Below are positions 9,447-17,482 of a stretch of DNA of 64,000 nt, piece after piece. Source of the stretch: an uncultured Ruminococcus sp. (GTDB lineage Bacteria > Bacillota > Clostridia > Oscillospirales > Acutalibacteraceae); the NCBI GenBank assembly GCA_902789345.1, contig CADANT010000019.1, positions 1 to 64,000 of the forward strand. The letters run 5' to 3'. The position numbers were made by a program, and so were the translations under genes. Within the stretch, counting starts at the first letter, position 1. Every line of letters begins with the position of its first letter. The notes below the pieces were generated by a model. It searched no databases, was not told the DNA's origin, and was given only the letters and a program-made list of their open reading frames with translations.

Positions 9447-9496
9447 TACAAATAATTGTAAAAAGGTTGGCCACTTTTGTGGGGCAACCTTTTTTA
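9447..9496 (+). terminator. Leader hairpin plus intrinsic terminator (attenuator candidate)
   Basis: Between promoter and start codon lies a small 5-bp hairpin (9447-9460), then a strong terminator. The terminator stem has arms of about 14 bp (9460-9475 with 9480-9495), one small internal loop and a T run within 9490-9495. The GTG of the permease lies only 22 nt after it. This suggests that expression is controlled by read-through of a terminator. No tRNA-like T-box sequence or convincing leader peptide could be made out. Confidence 0.65.
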
Positions 9497-9517
9497 TTAA
9501 GAAATGGTGGTGTTACT

Positions 9518-11611
9518 GTGAAAAAAATAATGTGTTTGTTGTATGTAATATTCTTTACACTGTTATCAATAATTACATTTTTTAATTATTCTAACTATTG
9601 CGAAATGCTTCCTTATGAGGGATTAAAGGAAATAAGCGTAAAACAGCTTCGTGGGAATTATACAAATAAGGACTATATAAAGCTTTTAGAGGAAAAAATG
9701 GCAAGCATAAATGCCGATTTAATGTATAGAGCAACAGACTTTTCATCAGAAAAAACCTCATATATACTGTATAAAACCAACAACAAGGATGATTTTTTTC
9801 AGAAGTTGGATTTAAAAAATAACGGAAAGATTTTATCCCCTAATCAGTGCTTTTCAACACTATCTACAGTAAAAAACTTTGAGGTTTATCCTATGGGAAT
9901 ATCCTCCGCCACTTGTGATGTTACAATTGAGGATTTCAGTTATATAGAGAAATACGTGCTTAAAAGCTGTGTTTTTTACACTTCGTCTGACGATGTTTAT
10001 ACTGTAATGGAAGCCTTAAAAGAATTGGGACTGTTAGTTGAGCTGACAGACAGTGGCTTTGCACAAAGCATGAACGATATGCAGCAGCCGTACTTGCTGT
10101 TGTTTGTTCTTATGTGTCTTAGTATAATTTTCTACCTTTTGTCACAGGGCAGAAAGTACGCTGTAAAAAGGATGAACGGTTATACGGCAAAGGATGTTAT
10201 TGCAGAGGAATTAAAAAGGAACCTTACTGTATTTGGCGTACTGCTGTTTATTATAGAATTTGTAAACTTTTTATTGGTAAGCGTTCTATATAAAAATACT
10301 TTTACTTCTTATTTTATGTTCTCTGTTAGGGATATACTGCTGTCTTTTGTCGGCATACTGGCCATTTTCTTAGTTACAGCCGTTATTGTAGTGAAAACCA
10401 GCAATAATTACGGTTTGTACCTGAAGGGAAAAAGTAAAAAGAAAGCAATTTTTATAGTATCGCTTATTTCTAAAATTGCGTTTTTGATTATGCTTGTTAT
10501 AAACCTGTCTATATGCTTTCAGCTTATTAATAACTCATATTCCCTGTTTGTTCAATCAAAAAACATTTCATCTGTTATTAACAACAGAGCTGCTACCAAT
10601 CTTTACACAGAAAAGGTAGATTTGGATAACGAAGATGTATATTATGAATATGTACCCAAATTTAATAAGTTTTATGACATTACTGTTGACAAGTTTGACG
10701 GTATATACATTAACAGCTTAAATTATCAAACTGCACCGGACGGAGTAAGCTCATTTGCAGAATACAGCGGACAAAAAGAAATAATAATAGATAAGAATTA
10801 TCTGTCAGTAAATCCAATACATAAAACTGACGGTACCCTAATATCTGAAAAGGATTTTGTTGACGGAAAGCTTAATATATTGGTTTCTGAAAGCAGAGGG
10901 TACACTCAAGAAGGTTTATACGACGAGTATAATGGTCTTTTGGAGATGTACTTTGGTACTGCCAATATTAATGACCTGCATATGATTGTTTATAAAGAAA
11001 ATGAAACCATAAACAGCTTTAATGCCATGGCCGGTCAAACAACACTGGGACATTTGGATAACCCCGATATTGTTATCTACGATTCTGAAATAATGACAGA
11101 AGAAATGCTTCCGGGTATGTCAAACCAGTTTTATCTTTTAAAGGTCAATACAGATGACCCTTACTCAGAATTGTTGCCATACCTAAAGCAGGCAGGAATT
11201 GAGGATGTTGTATTAGAAACACCTTTTGTTGAAAATACATTTTCTAATGTAATAAGTAAATATGTGCAGGGTTTTGTTTATCAGTTAGCTTTTTCTATGG
11301 TTTATTTAATTTCTTCTGTTATCCTATCAATTTTTATGGCAAAAATTTATATAGAAAATAATAAGGAAAAGATTGCAATAGAAAAGCTGTGCGGTGTGTC
11401 TTTCTTTGACATCTATAAAAAGTATATTATTTTACTGATAGGTATTATTTTATTTTTGACTGTGGCTTGTATTATTATGAAAATATACTTTAGTATGATA
11501 ATAGAGCCAATATGTCTTCTGCTTATAATCATTTTAGATTTAGTCGTATTTTTTATAACCGAAAAACGAGTAAACCGAAAAAATATTTTAAGCGTTTTGA
11601 AAGGGGAATAA
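9518..11611 (+). CDS. ABC permease, bacteriocin-associated 7-TM type
   Basis: A 697-residue membrane protein. One membrane segment lies at about 4-22 and four at about 190-331. A large outside domain follows (about 340-585), then three C-terminal segments (about 586-679). This order, with the LolD-like ATPase next door, resembles the 'bacteriocin-associated integral membrane (putative immunity)' permeases of lactococcin-972 type clusters. The GTG at 9518 is chosen because GGTGG lies 7 nt upstream. The longer reading from 9407 would run through the terminator hairpin and start at the predicted transcript end. The gene is more AT-rich than recQ. Its substrate is unknown. Confidence 0.75.
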   Translation: MKKIMCLLYVIFFTLLSIITFFNYSNYCEMLPYEGLKEISVKQLRGNYTNKDYIKLLEEKMASINADLMYRATDFSSEKTSYILYKTNNKDDFFQKLDLKNNGKILSPNQCFSTLSTVKNFEVYPMGISSATCDVTIEDFSYIEKYVLKSCVFYTSSDDVYTVMEALKELGLLVELTDSGFAQSMNDMQQPYLLLFVLMCLSIIFYLLSQGRKYAVKRMNGYTAKDVIAEELKRNLTVFGVLLFIIEFVNFLLVSVLYKNTFTSYFMFSVRDILLSFVGILAIFLVTAVIVVKTSNNYGLYLKGKSKKKAIFIVSLISKIAFLIMLVINLSICFQLINNSYSLFVQSKNISSVINNRAATNLYTEKVDLDNEDVYYEYVPKFNKFYDITVDKFDGIYINSLNYQTAPDGVSSFAEYSGQKEIIIDKNYLSVNPIHKTDGTLISEKDFVDGKLNILVSESRGYTQEGLYDEYNGLLEMYFGTANINDLHMIVYKENETINSFNAMAGQTTLGHLDNPDIVIYDSEIMTEEMLPGMSNQFYLLKVNTDDPYSELLPYLKQAGIEDVVLETPFVENTFSNVISKYVQGFVYQLAFSMVYLISSVILSIFMAKIYIENNKEKIAIEKLCGVSFFDIYKKYIILLIGIILFLTVACIIMKIYFSMIIEPICLLLIIILDLVVFFITEKRVNRKNILSVLKGE

Positions 11612-11613
11612 AC

Positions 11614-12249
11614 TTGAGTATTGTTAAATTGTCAAATATATCAAAGAGTTATGGATCAAATGTAATATTTAATGATTACTCCTTAGAAATTGAAAAAGGG
11701 GAATTTGTTATTATAACCGGTAAAAGCGGTGCAGGCAAATCTACCTTGTTAAATATTATTGGTTTGTTGGATAAGGCTGACAGCGGTGATGTTGAAATTT
11801 GTGGTATAAAAAACCCATTTTTTCAATCAAAAGAGGGCAATAAGCTTTTAAGATACCACATTTCTTATCTGTTTCAGAACTATGGGTTAATAGAGGATGA
11901 AACTGTTATAAAAAATTTAGAGGTAGGCACAAAGTATCTAAAGTTAAGCAAAGAGCAGAAAAAGCAAAAAATAAATGAGGCCCTTAAGTCGGTTGGTCTT
12001 GAAAACTATGAAAATAAAAAGGTTTTTCAATTAAGCGGAGGTGAACAGCAAAGAGTTGCTGTTGCAAGGATTATGCTAAAGCCCTCTGAGCTGATTTTGG
12101 CAGATGAACCTACCGGCAGCTTAGATGTAGAAAACAGAGATGTTATACTTTCACTGCTAAAATCACTAAACGAAAACGGAAAAACTGTTGTAGTAGTTAC
12201 TCATGATAAGGATATAGAAAAATGTGCAACAAGATGTATAAGAATCTAA
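11614..12249 (+). CDS. ABC transporter ATP-binding protein, LolD/MacB-like
   Basis: The ATPase partner of the preceding permease, 211 residues. It has Walker A GKSGAGKSTLL, a Q-loop at FQNYGLIEDE, the signature LSGGEQQRVA, Walker B LILADEPTGSLD and the switch histidine in VVTHD. The sequence groups with exporters of the lactococcin-972 and MacB types. The start is a TTG at 11614, 2 nt after the permease stop, with AAAGGGG 7 nt upstream. Upstream codons in the same frame overlap the permease gene and are not needed. Its 3' end overlaps the signal peptidase gene by 28 nt. Confidence 0.88.
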   Translation: MSIVKLSNISKSYGSNVIFNDYSLEIEKGEFVIITGKSGAGKSTLLNIIGLLDKADSGDVEICGIKNPFFQSKEGNKLLRYHISYLFQNYGLIEDETVIKNLEVGTKYLKLSKEQKKQKINEALKSVGLENYENKKVFQLSGGEQQRVAVARIMLKPSELILADEPTGSLDVENRDVILSLLKSLNENGKTVVVVTHDKDIEKCATRCIRI

Positions 12250-12665
12250 AATATATTCCTTTTATTTGTATTGCCTTTATTATAGTTATAGGTTTAATAC
12301 TAACCACAAATTTTAAATTGATTATAATTTCAGGGCAATCTATGGCACCAACATATAACAGTGGTCAATTAGTTATAATGCAGTATAATAAAAGTGTTGA
12401 AAGAGACGATGTTATTGTATTTACACTTGACAATAAGGATTACATAAAAAGAATAGTTGCCGTGCCACATGATTCTGTAGAACAAAAGAAAGGCTATTTA
12501 TATATTAACGGTATAAAAACATATTATACATCCGAGGTAGATGAAAAAATTATTGAATTAGCTGAAGATGAGTTTTATGTTGTAGGAGATAATTTTGAGA
12601 ATAGTAATGACAGCAGATATTTTGGAGTAGTTAAATATAACCAGATATTAGGAAAAATAGTATGA
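12222..12665 (+). CDS. Signal peptidase I (S26 family), small form
   Basis: A membrane-bound serine/lysine protease that cuts signal peptides outside the membrane. At 147 residues it is shorter than housekeeping SipS proteins (about 170-190). It has one N-terminal membrane helix (about 11-37), the catalytic serine in SGQSMAPT (Ser40), the catalytic lysine in DYIKRIVAVP (Lys76), and the GDNFENSNDSRYFG box near the C-terminus. It starts inside the ATPase gene; a second ATG at 12234 is possible. Its place in the operon suggests that it processes a substrate of this exporter, which is an inference. Confidence 0.88.
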   Translation: MCNKMYKNLKYIPFICIAFIIVIGLILTTNFKLIIISGQSMAPTYNSGQLVIMQYNKSVERDDVIVFTLDNKDYIKRIVAVPHDSVEQKKGYLYINGIKTYYTSEVDEKIIELAEDEFYVVGDNFENSNDSRYFGVVKYNQILGKIV

Positions 12666-12678
12666 AGGTGGCATAGAC

Positions 12679-13692
12679 TTGAATAATACTTTTAATAATT
12701 ATGAATTTCCGGAGGAAAGGAACAATTTTTCAGTTGTAATAAATGTTGTTACATGCTTTGTCTGTGGCAGTTTGGGATTAATAACTTTTTTTAAGCTGTT
12801 GCGAATGTATAATTATGACGAATTATACAAAGAAGGATATTTACAGCTATCGTTATTAATATTTATAGCTGCAATGTTGGCTGTTTTTTTCATCGTACGA
12901 AAGTTTGACATAGACTTTGAAAAGCCGACAGCCGCCATACTCCTTTTGATGTCATCGGCAATAATAATTTCTTCTGTTATATTATTTTTTAATGCTTCAA
13001 ATATTTTATTTTATGTTTTGGTATTTATACTGTTGGTTTGTGATTTGCTTCTGTGTATTCTTACACACTTGACTATTCAAACCAAGGTAATAGCCATAAT
13101 TATAAGTGTGGTGTCTTTAATTACCGTAAATTCCATTGCCTGTAAAAGCCTGGAATTCAAAGCAGACCAATATTATTTTTCATTAAATAACATTTATACT
13201 TCCAACACTTCCGATAATAAAACTTACTGTAAATTTAATATTTCTGAGGAGGATTACGACAATATACAGCAATCTGTAAACGATTTTTATACACATCAGA
13301 TGATGCCGATAACAAGCGTAAACGAATGGGAAGATATGTTTGACCAGTTGTCAGTTGGAAAGAGTACACAAAACAATGTACATGGGTTACTTTCTAACGG
13401 AAAAAATTATGATGACGCATTTTTCAAAGACAACTCTTTGTTCCTATGCTTATTACCACTTGAAAATGCAAATGATTATGTAAATATTGATAAAATTATT
13501 GTTGCAGATGGTATGACATCACTTAGGTATACATATTATAAAAATACATCAGCCCAAGATGTGGGCAAGGGATTTATTCTTACAGTAATAACAGTTGATA
13601 AGAAAAATGAAGAGCTGTTAAAAAAGGCCTCATACATTACTGACATTGACGGAGAAACAGTGTGCAGTAGAAAAACAGTGGTTGAGGTATAA
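12679..13692 (+). CDS. Multi-pass membrane protein of unknown function
   Basis: I do not recognise this 337-residue protein. It has about five membrane helices in the first ~152 residues, then a soluble domain (about 155-337) probably facing outside. That domain has a mixed polar composition with no recognisable motif. It begins with TTG, with AAGGTGG 7 nt upstream, and lies 13 nt after the signal peptidase gene, so it is the last gene of the operon. A terminator follows at once. It could be an immunity factor, a regulator of the protease or an exporter accessory. The sequence alone does not decide. Confidence 0.75.
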   Translation: MNNTFNNYEFPEERNNFSVVINVVTCFVCGSLGLITFFKLLRMYNYDELYKEGYLQLSLLIFIAAMLAVFFIVRKFDIDFEKPTAAILLLMSSAIIISSVILFFNASNILFYVLVFILLVCDLLLCILTHLTIQTKVIAIIISVVSLITVNSIACKSLEFKADQYYFSLNNIYTSNTSDNKTYCKFNISEEDYDNIQQSVNDFYTHQMMPITSVNEWEDMFDQLSVGKSTQNNVHGLLSNGKNYDDAFFKDNSLFLCLLPLENANDYVNIDKIIVADGMTSLRYTYYKNTSAQDVGKGFILTVITVDKKNEELLKKASYITDIDGETVCSRKTVVEV

Positions 13693-13703
13693 TATTGTTA
13701 AAC

Positions 13704-13738
13704 AAAGGCTGGAAATGCAGGTACATTTTCAGCCTTTT
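13704..13738 (+). terminator. Terminator of the exporter operon
   Basis: A stem of about 14 bp with one G-T pair (AAAGGCTG/CAGCCTTT at its base) and a 6-nt loop, ending in TTTTGCGTT. It lies 12 nt after the last stop codon of the operon. Confidence 0.8.
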
Positions 13739-13833
13739 GCGTTGCAATTTATGCCCCCAAAAATGTCCTTTGTTTAAATAGGGATTAGTTTTGCTTGGTG
13801 TTATACTGCAAACTGGAATTTAGATAAAAGGTG

Positions 13834-13842
13834 TGATATAAT
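13834..13842 (+). promoter_or_regulatory. Extended -10 promoter of the DMT-luxS pair
   Basis: TGATATAAT is a perfect extended -10. The -35 candidate TGGAAT at 13814-13819 is poor. The DMT gene starts 34 nt later. Confidence 0.5.
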
Positions 13843-13875
13843 GTATATTAGTTTGATAAAAGAGGGCGTTACGCA

Positions 13876-14787
13876 ATGAGTAGTTGGAAAAATATGAAAC
13901 CGCTGAACAAGGGAATAATTTTAATTATACTGTCAGCGTTTTTCTTTGCGCTGATGATGATGTTTGTAAGGCTGGCAGGCGACCTGCCCTCTATACAAAA
14001 AAGCTTTTTCAGAAATTTTGTAGCCTTTTTCTTTGCAGGCGCAATATTGATAAAAAATCACACCAGCTTAAAACTGCCAAAGAAAACCTTTGTGCCGCTT
14101 TTTTTAAGGTCACTGTTCGGCACACTGGGTATATTGTGTAACTTTTACGCACTTGACCACCTAGACCTGGCAGACGCCTCTATTCTTAACAAGATGTCGC
14201 CGTTTTTTGCCATTGTTTTCAGTATTTTTCTTTTAAAAGAAAAAATAAAGCCGGTGCAAATGTTTATTGTAACAGGTGCGTTAGTGGGTGCTATGTGCGT
14301 TGTTAAACCAAGCTTTTCAAATGTTTCAACAATTCCGGCATTGCTTGCCCTGTGCGGCGGTATGTGTGCCGGATTGGCATATACATTTGTTAGAATGTTA
14401 GGACAAAGAGGAGTAAAAGGGCCGGTTATTGTGTGCTTTTTCTCCGGTTTTTCATGTTTGGTAACACTGCCGTTTTTGATTTTTAATTTTACACCAATGT
14501 CGCTTGTACAGCTGGCTATGCTTATTTTGGCCGGACTAAGTGCCGCCGGAGGACAGTTTACCATAACCTCTGCATACTGCTATGCACCGGCAAAAGATGT
14601 TTCAGTGTATGATTATTCGCAAATCATTTTCACCGCCGCAATAGGCTTTATTGTGTTTGGTCAAATTCCCGACTGGTTAAGCTGGGTTGGCTATGTAATA
14701 ATTTGCCTAATGGCTGTGCTTATGTTTATATACAATAAAAAACGAGATGAAAAAGCTGAGGCTTTGAAGAAAGTAAAGGAGAATTAA
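13876..14787 (+). CDS. DMT superfamily (EamA) transporter
   Basis: A 303-residue inner-membrane carrier made of two EamA repeats, with about ten membrane helices. The first repeat starts with the typical ALMMMFVRLAGDLPS and ends near residue 140. The second starts around residue 155. Family members export amino acids, nucleotides or other metabolites, and the substrate cannot be told here. A lysine/glutamate tail closes the protein. luxS starts 2 nt after its stop, so the two are almost certainly co-transcribed. The ATG has AGAGGG upstream. Confidence 0.87.
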   Translation: MSSWKNMKPLNKGIILIILSAFFFALMMMFVRLAGDLPSIQKSFFRNFVAFFFAGAILIKNHTSLKLPKKTFVPLFLRSLFGTLGILCNFYALDHLDLADASILNKMSPFFAIVFSIFLLKEKIKPVQMFIVTGALVGAMCVVKPSFSNVSTIPALLALCGGMCAGLAYTFVRMLGQRGVKGPVIVCFFSGFSCLVTLPFLIFNFTPMSLVQLAMLILAGLSAAGGQFTITSAYCYAPAKDVSVYDYSQIIFTAAIGFIVFGQIPDWLSWVGYVIICLMAVLMFIYNKKRDEKAEALKKVKEN

Positions 14788-14789
14788 CT

Positions 14790-15251
14790 ATGAAAAAAAT
14801 TGCAAGCTTTACTATTAACCATGACACCCTTACAGAGGGCATTTATACATCAAGAATAGACGGTGACATTGTTACCTACGACATTCGTATGCGCAAGCCA
14901 AACAACGGCAATTATTTGGAAACAGGCGCACTGCATACCGTAGAGCACCTATTTGCCACATATGTGCGCAACAGCCCTTATGCTGACAGCATAATCTACT
15001 TTGGACCAATGGGCTGCAGAACAGGCTGTTATTTAATTGTAAGAGACAGCCTAAAGCCACAGCAGGTAATAGACCTTGTAAAGGAAACTTTTGAGTTTAT
15101 TAGAGATTATGAGGGTGAAATTCCGGGAGATAAAAAGGAAGAATGCGGAAACTACCTTGACCACGACCTTCACGGTGCAAAGGCTGAGGGTAAAACTATG
15201 TGCAGAGTGCTAAACGACTGGACTGTAGAGGACTTAAAGTATAAAGACTGA
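14790..15251 (+). CDS. luxS: S-ribosylhomocysteine lyase
   Basis: It cleaves S-ribosylhomocysteine to homocysteine and DPD, the precursor of autoinducer-2, as part of the activated methyl cycle. The 153 residues include the metal site HTVEH (His49, His53) and Cys119 as third ligand, plus GPMGCRTGCY with the catalytic cysteine near residue 76-80. AAGGAG lies just upstream of the ATG. The metabolic partner pfs/mtnN is not in the window. The preceding exporter gene, only 2 nt away, may share its regulation. Confidence 0.96.
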   Translation: MKKIASFTINHDTLTEGIYTSRIDGDIVTYDIRMRKPNNGNYLETGALHTVEHLFATYVRNSPYADSIIYFGPMGCRTGCYLIVRDSLKPQQVIDLVKETFEFIRDYEGEIPGDKKEECGNYLDHDLHGAKAEGKTMCRVLNDWTVEDLKYKD

Positions 15252-15337
15252 TTATCTGCATTTTATACCGACTGTAAAGCCGATATAGAAAATTGCACTT
15301 TATAAACTGTAAATTTTGGGTTATATGAGGTGATATT

Positions 15338-16042
15338 GTGAATAAAAAGCAAAAAGCTATGACACCTCCGCACAAAACACTGCATATAGGCTTAATTATG
15401 GCGGCGTCAGGAGGGTTTATTGACGCATATACATACATTACCCGTGGCGGAGTATTTGCTTTTGCACAAACAGGCAACATAATATTTATGGGAATAAACC
15501 TAACAGAGGGCAATTTTGTAACCTGCCTAATGTACGCCGTACCTATAGCGGCTTATTTTGTAGGTGTGTTTATTACCGACTATCTTAATACCAAAATTAC
15601 CCGAAACAGGGTAGTTACCATTGAAGTTATAACCATAGCTGCTGAAATACTGTTGCTTGTTTTGGTAGGCTGTATGCCGGCGTGGGTGCCTAACATAATA
15701 GTTACGCTTGCGGTATCTTTTTTAAGTGCCATACAGGTGCAAAGCTTTAGGGCGATTTACAACACCCCATACGCCTGCACAATGTGTACAGGTAATCTGC
15801 GAAGCTCTGCTGAAAGGCTCCGTAAATATTTTTCCACTAAAGAAAAGGAACACTTTACACACTTTTTGCGTTACACAGCAATAAACACTGCCTTTTTTAC
15901 CGGCGCCGCAGTAGGAACATTTTTCAGTAATTTAATCCACGAGAAAGCGGCCTTTGTAGTGTGCTTAATGCTTAGCTCATCATTATTTATGATAGTAACT
16001 ACAAGGCGTAAAAAGATCAATTTATCTCACTTTGAAAAATAA
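15338..16042 (+). CDS. DUF1275 (YoaK-like) membrane protein
   Basis: A 234-residue protein with about six membrane helices and the family's opening pattern: AASGGFIDAYTYI, followed by FAQTGNIIFMG. The short loop YACTMCTGNLRS in the second half is also typical. The family is widespread and its function is unknown; transport has been suggested. It starts at a GTG with GAGGTGAT 4 nt upstream. The gap from luxS is 86 nt, so co-transcription is possible but not certain. Confidence 0.85.
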   Translation: MNKKQKAMTPPHKTLHIGLIMAASGGFIDAYTYITRGGVFAFAQTGNIIFMGINLTEGNFVTCLMYAVPIAAYFVGVFITDYLNTKITRNRVVTIEVITIAAEILLLVLVGCMPAWVPNIIVTLAVSFLSAIQVQSFRAIYNTPYACTMCTGNLRSSAERLRKYFSTKEKEHFTHFLRYTAINTAFFTGAAVGTFFSNLIHEKAAFVVCLMLSSSLFMIVTTRRKKINLSHFEK

Positions 16043-16066
16043 CATAAATCAGCTTTGTAGCAGTTT

Positions 16067-16109
16067 AAATTGTCCCCTGTGCAAATCAAGACAGACAGAG
16101 GCAATTTTT
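16067..16109 (+). terminator. Terminator of the DUF1275 gene
   Basis: AAATTG (16067-16072) pairs with CAATTT (16102-16107), with further pairing CC/GG and CTGT/ACAG inside, followed by a run of five T. It lies 25 nt after the stop codon. Confidence 0.65.
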
Positions 16110-16185
16110 CTACGAGATAATTGTTATGGAATCTTTTCCCTTACCTTACATTTATTACAATATTTAATTGCTTAACAAACGACAC

Positions 16186-16229
16186 AAAAGTACAGCCACA
16201 GTTTAAACAAAACTGCAACTGTACTTTTT
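16186..16229. terminator. Bidirectional terminator between convergent genes
   Basis: A perfect 10-bp stem AAAAGTACAG/CTGTACTTTT (16187-16196 with 16219-16228) with a further inner CAGTTT/AAACTG pairing. T-rich on the + side. It lies between the DUF1275 gene and the converging Ser-Asp repeat gene. The remaining intergenic sequence (16043-16358) shows no gene. Confidence 0.65.
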
Positions 16230-16358
16230 ATTTTCTGTATTTAACAAAATATGGCTATTATACTAACCAAAGAAAAAGGTTCACAGCTTGCTAAAAGCCG
16301 TAAACCTTTAAATCTATTTATTTGCCCCATAGTTTACTTACAAAGAATTGCATACTGC

Positions 16359-17051
16359 TTATTCGGCGTCAGATGTAATTGTAAGGTGCTTGCCTACATA
16401 CTTGCCGTTTTCGTCCTTTTCAACGGTAACCTCGGCCTTTTTATCGCCTGCGTCGTTTGAATACTTAACAGTAAACTCAAACAGATATACTCCGTCTTTT
16501 TCTGTAAATTTGTCATTGTATGTAATGTCAGATATTGTATCGTGCTTTTCAACTCTCTCTGCACAGTAAGCGTTAGCTGCGTCAAGTGCAAGCTCTTCGT
16601 CGCTCTTGCTTGCGTCGTCGCTGTCACTGCTTGAACTGTCTGAACTGTCAGAAGAACTGCTGTCACTGTCGCTGTCAGAAGAATCACTGTCACTGCTTGA
16701 ACTGTCTGAACTGTCAGAGGAACTGCTATCACTGTCACTATCAGAAGAATCACTGTCACTGCTTGAACTGTCTGAAGAACTGCTATCACTGTCGCTGTCT
16801 GAAGAACTGCTTGAACTGTCTGAAATGTCAGAGGAGCTGCTGTCACTACTTGAACTGTCAGAAGAACTACCGTCATTGCTCATTTGAGAAACAGATGTAC
16901 TGCCTGTTTCTGTACCATCACTTTTTTCAGGCTTTGCGCTTGTCACAAAAAGCAATACGATTATAGCAATAACCAAAACTATAGCAATAACACCTATTGC
17001 CGCATAGGTGCCGTCTGAAATTCTTTCTTTTATACCCGGCTTATTGTTCAC
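16359..17051 (-). CDS. Membrane-anchored Ser-Asp repeat protein
   Basis: A 230-residue protein of unknown function. A short cytoplasmic head (1-16) is followed by one membrane helix (about 17-37). An almost pure Ser/Asp stretch follows (about 61-146). The C-terminal domain (about 150-230) has alternating hydrophobic residues, EFTVKYSND and EVTVEKDENG, suggesting a small beta-sheet fold of PepSY or cystatin type. The Ser-Asp run resembles the wall-spanning stalks of staphylococcal Sdr proteins by composition only. There is no LPXTG. It probably holds the C-terminal domain away from the membrane. The start has AGGAGGT upstream, and a good promoter lies at 17115-17143. Confidence 0.75.
   Translation of the reverse strand: MNNKPGIKERISDGTYAAIGVIAIVLVIAIIVLLFVTSAKPEKSDGTETGSTSVSQMSNDGSSSDSSSSDSSSSDISDSSSSSSDSDSDSSSSDSSSSDSDSSDSDSDSSSSDSSDSSSSDSDSSDSDSDSSSSDSSDSSSSDSDDASKSDEELALDAANAYCAERVEKHDTISDITYNDKFTEKDGVYLFEFTVKYSNDAGDKKAEVTVEKDENGKYVGKHLTITSDAE
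16625..16810 (-). repeat. 66-bp tandem repeat coding for Ser-Asp run
   Basis: Copies begin at 16625, 16691 and 16757 with a period of exactly 66 bp (22 codons). The first two are nearly identical over their full length. The third has lost a few codons and degenerates after about 50 bp. In-frame repeats of this kind can expand or contract by slippage, changing stalk length. Confidence 0.8.
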
Positions 17052-17114
17052 AAAAATACCTCCTGTAAATAGAGCTGTGCTGTTGCCTTTTCACAGCCTA
17101 AAAACACTACTTAT

Positions 17115-17143
17115 ATTCTATATTTTACCAACAACTTTGTCAA
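17115..17143 (-). promoter_or_regulatory. Promoter of the Ser-Asp repeat gene
   Basis: On the - strand: TTGACA (17138-17143), a 17-nt spacer, TAGAAT (17115-17120). The start codon lies about 64 nt downstream. Confidence 0.7.
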
Positions 17144-17204
17144 TACAAAGCTAAAAATTAACTGCTATTAATTTAAAAAAGCATTAAATAATCTACAATT
17201 TTGC

Positions 17205-17240
17205 AAACAAAAGACAGCCGCACCCGGGCCGGTACGACTG
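17205..17240. terminator. Hairpin between two - strand genes
   Basis: A 9-bp outer stem AAACAAAAG/CTTTTGTTT with inner CAG/CTG and CG/CG pairing. It is probably the terminator of the DUF6434-like gene that ends at 17483, although 243 nt away. Apart from this and the promoter, 17052-17482 is AT-rich and holds no recognisable gene. Confidence 0.5.
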
Positions 17241-17482
17241 CCTTTTGTTTAATGGAATTTATATAAGACAAAATATTCAAATTTAGGAACAAAAAGTATG
17301 TTAAAAAAATAACTTACTTACTGTAACTATATTGTACTACAAAGATTTTTAAAAATCCAGTGTATTTGTTATATTTTTGTCAATTCGTTTAAACTGCACA
17401 ATACAGCACACACAAATACAGCATACTGCCCTACCCTAGTTGTGTAATGGTTTGACAATATGCTAAATGACGGTAAATAATA

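Noticed and set aside
9407..9517. GTG at 9407 as start of the permease gene
   Set aside because: It lies at the predicted transcript end and the extra 37 codons run through a terminator hairpin; the GTG at 9518 has a proper ribosome site.
16625..16810. Regular repeats as a CRISPR array
   Set aside because: The 66-bp units are contiguous, without unique spacers, and encode an in-frame Ser-Asp stretch.
16606..16887. 93-residue Leu/Ser/Glu repeat frame on the + strand
   Set aside because: It is the antisense shadow of the Ser-Asp repeat gene. It has no ribosome site, and the - strand reading has promoter, ribosome site and a membrane helix.
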